Part shown: positions 6,801 to 7,545 of the stretch, piece after piece
How positions within the stretch are numbered: position 1 is the first letter of the stretch
How the letters are laid out: each line of letters begins with the position of its first letter
Assembly (NCBI GenBank): GCA_046483025.1
Contig: JAWODZ010000034.1
Span: 1 to 7,545 of the forward strand
DNA: 7,545 nt
Origin: CAYUAG01 sp046483025
Lineage (GTDB): Bacteria > Zhuqueibacterota > QNDG01 > CAYUAG01
Direction: 5' to 3'
Made by a program: the position numbers and the translations under genes
The notes under the pieces: generated by a model
Seen by the model: only the letters and a program-made list of their open reading frames with translations
Databases searched by the model: none
Told to the model about the DNA's origin: nothing

Positions 6801-6830
6801 AACATATTATTCTTTGGCATAAAATATGTT
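6801..6830. promoter_or_regulatory. Inverted repeat in the groES upstream region, possible operator
   Basis: AACATATT (6801-6808) and AATATGTT (6823-6830) are perfect 8-base inverted repeats with a 14-base spacer. The arm centres are 22 bases apart, about two turns of the helix, as for a dimeric regulator. It sits 48 bases before the groES ATG. It is AT-rich, so chance is possible. It is not the CIRCE element, whose arms are TTAGCACTC and GAGTGCTAA. Confidence 0.35.
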
Positions 6831-6851
6831 TAATGGGAAAACGAATTTTTG
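6815..6851 (+). promoter_or_regulatory. Candidate groESL promoter elements (two competing readings)
   Basis: Two weak signals lie here. TGGCATAAAATATGTT (6815-6830) resembles a sigma-54 promoter: the -24 part TGGCA is intact, but the -12 part reads ATGT instead of TTGC. AATTTTTG (6844-6851) matches the housekeeping -7 TAnnTTTG at all but one fixed base, but has no good -33 partner. One of these, or another site, must drive groESL because a strong terminator lies upstream. Confidence 0.25.
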
Positions 6852-6878
6852 AAGTATAACCCTCAAATCAAGAAACCA

Positions 6879-7151
6879 ATGAAGCAGAAACCATTAAAAG
6901 ACAGAGTGTTAATCGAACCGATGGAGGCAGAAGAAAAAACTGCCAGTGGCATTATTATACCGGATTCAGCTAAGGAGAAACCTCAAAAAGGTAAGGTTGT
7001 TGCTGTAGGCGATGGTAAAAAGGACGAGCCAATGACCGTAAAAGAAGGTGATACAGTCGTTTATGGTAAATACGCGGGAACAGAAATGACAATTGACGAC
7101 AAAGATTACCTGATCATGCGTGAAGAGGATATTTTATTAATCGAAGAGTAA
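6879..7151 (+). CDS. groES: Co-chaperonin GroES (Hsp10)
   Basis: GroES forms the heptameric lid that closes the GroEL folding chamber in the cytoplasm. The 90-residue product has the full family pattern: PLKDRVLIEP near the start, EEKTASGIIIPDSAKEKP containing the mobile loop that binds GroEL (about residues 17-32), GKVVAVGDGKK, VKEGDTVVYGKYAGTE and the C-terminal YLIMREEDILLIEE. The frame is open further upstream to a TTG at 6849, but the ATG at 6879 gives the normal family length and N-terminus (MKQKPLKDRV), so it is chosen. No Shine-Dalgarno sequence is apparent. It precedes groEL by 42 bases, the classical groESL arrangement. Confidence 0.97.
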   Translation: MKQKPLKDRVLIEPMEAEEKTASGIIIPDSAKEKPQKGKVVAVGDGKKDEPMTVKEGDTVVYGKYAGTEMTIDDKDYLIMREEDILLIEE

Positions 7152-7193
7152 ATAATTAATTATTAATAATCATAACAAAAAAATCTGAGAAAA

Positions 7194-7545
7194 ATGGCAA
7201 AAGATTTAAGATTTGATATTGAAGCAAGAGATTCTCTGAAAAGAGGCATTGACAAGCTTGCAAGTGCGTTAAAGGTTACCCTCGGTCCTTCGGGTCGTAA
7301 TGTAGTGATCGAGAAAAAGTTTGGTGCTCCGCAGATTACCAAGGACGGAGTGACAGTAGCTAAGGAGATTGAGTTCTCTGATAAGTATGAGAACGTAGGG
7401 GCCCAGATGGTAAAAGAGGTAGCCTCTAAAACGGCAGATGATGCAGGTGATGGTACTACCACTGCAACCCTTTTGGCTGATTCAATGGCTACCGTGGGAA
7501 TGAAAAAGGTTACTGCAGGTGCCAATCCTATGGACCTGAAAAGGC
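7194..7545 (+). CDS. groEL: Chaperonin GroEL (Hsp60), 5' part, cut by the window end
   Basis: The first 117 codons of GroEL are present; the full protein is about 540-550 residues, so about four fifths lies beyond the window. GroEL forms the double-ring ATP-driven folding chamber capped by GroES. The visible part is the start of the equatorial domain: VTLGPSGRNVV (about 28-38, nucleotide loop), ITKDGVTVAKEIE (about 48-60), NVGAQMVKEVASK, and the ATP/metal motif AGDGTTTAT (84-92, with D86). ANPMDLKR closes the visible sequence. Serine 33 replaces the lysine found in E. coli GroEL (K34) within the nucleotide loop. The ATG at 7194 is followed by AKDLRFD, the normal N-terminus. Translation probably follows groES on one mRNA. 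Confidence 0.97.
   Translation, partial: MAKDLRFDIEARDSLKRGIDKLASALKVTLGPSGRNVVIEKKFGAPQITKDGVTVAKEIEFSDKYENVGAQMVKEVASKTADDAGDGTTTATLLADSMATVGMKKVTAGANPMDLKR

Noticed and set aside
6826..6852. Eight-codon reading frame before groES
   Set aside because: Too short, without a ribosome binding site or regulatory codon pattern; expected by chance.
6849..6878. Ten-residue N-terminal extension of GroES from a TTG
   Set aside because: GroES of normal length and N-terminus starts at the ATG at 6879.

Overview
The window looks like a chromosomal segment from a member of the Bacteroidota, most likely a Bacteroidales/Marinilabiliales-type organism. The DNA is moderately AT-rich, and start codons mostly lack Shine-Dalgarno sequences. 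Some upstream regions carry matches to the Bacteroidota -7 promoter element TAnnTTTG. The protein families are also typical of the phylum: a CheY-like stand-alone receiver, an enhancer-binding protein without a receiver domain next to a Bacteroidota-type LptE, a TPR protein and SecG. KdsB and LptE imply a Gram-negative outer membrane with Kdo-containing LPS. The assignment is from recognition of families and gene order, not from a search.

Layout. Positions 1-626 (minus strand) hold lemA, with what may be the first bases of the next gene of its operon at the window edge. A divergent spacer (627-802) carries a good lemA promoter and leads into a family-2 glycosyltransferase on the plus strand (803-1840). 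A single-domain response regulator follows (1956-2327). kdsB (2471-3220, minus) converges on it. A second divergent spacer (3221-3397) separates kdsB from a tight plus-strand cluster: sigma-54 activator (3398-4633), lptE (4638-5153), a TPR-ended charged protein of unknown function (5160-6203) and secG (6210-6626). The gaps are only 4-6 bases and the cluster ends in a strong intrinsic terminator (6653-6695). After a 250-base regulatory spacer come groES (6879-7151) and the 5' part of groEL (7194 to the window end).

How the genes fit together. Much of the segment concerns the envelope: KdsB activates Kdo for LPS, LptE belongs to the outer-membrane LPS translocon, SecG to the inner-membrane protein translocon, and the glycosyltransferase probably builds a surface glycan. 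The sigma-54 activator at the head of the lptE-TPR-secG cluster suggests, but does not prove, that an envelope-related signal is read there. GroES/GroEL form a separate chaperonin operon.

No mobile element, CRISPR array, tRNA, rRNA or clear foreign island was seen. This is mainly conserved core genome. The points of most interest are the unknown TPR protein, the atypical lipobox of LptE, the repeat-bearing SecG tail, and an inverted repeat with a sigma-54-like sequence upstream of groES.
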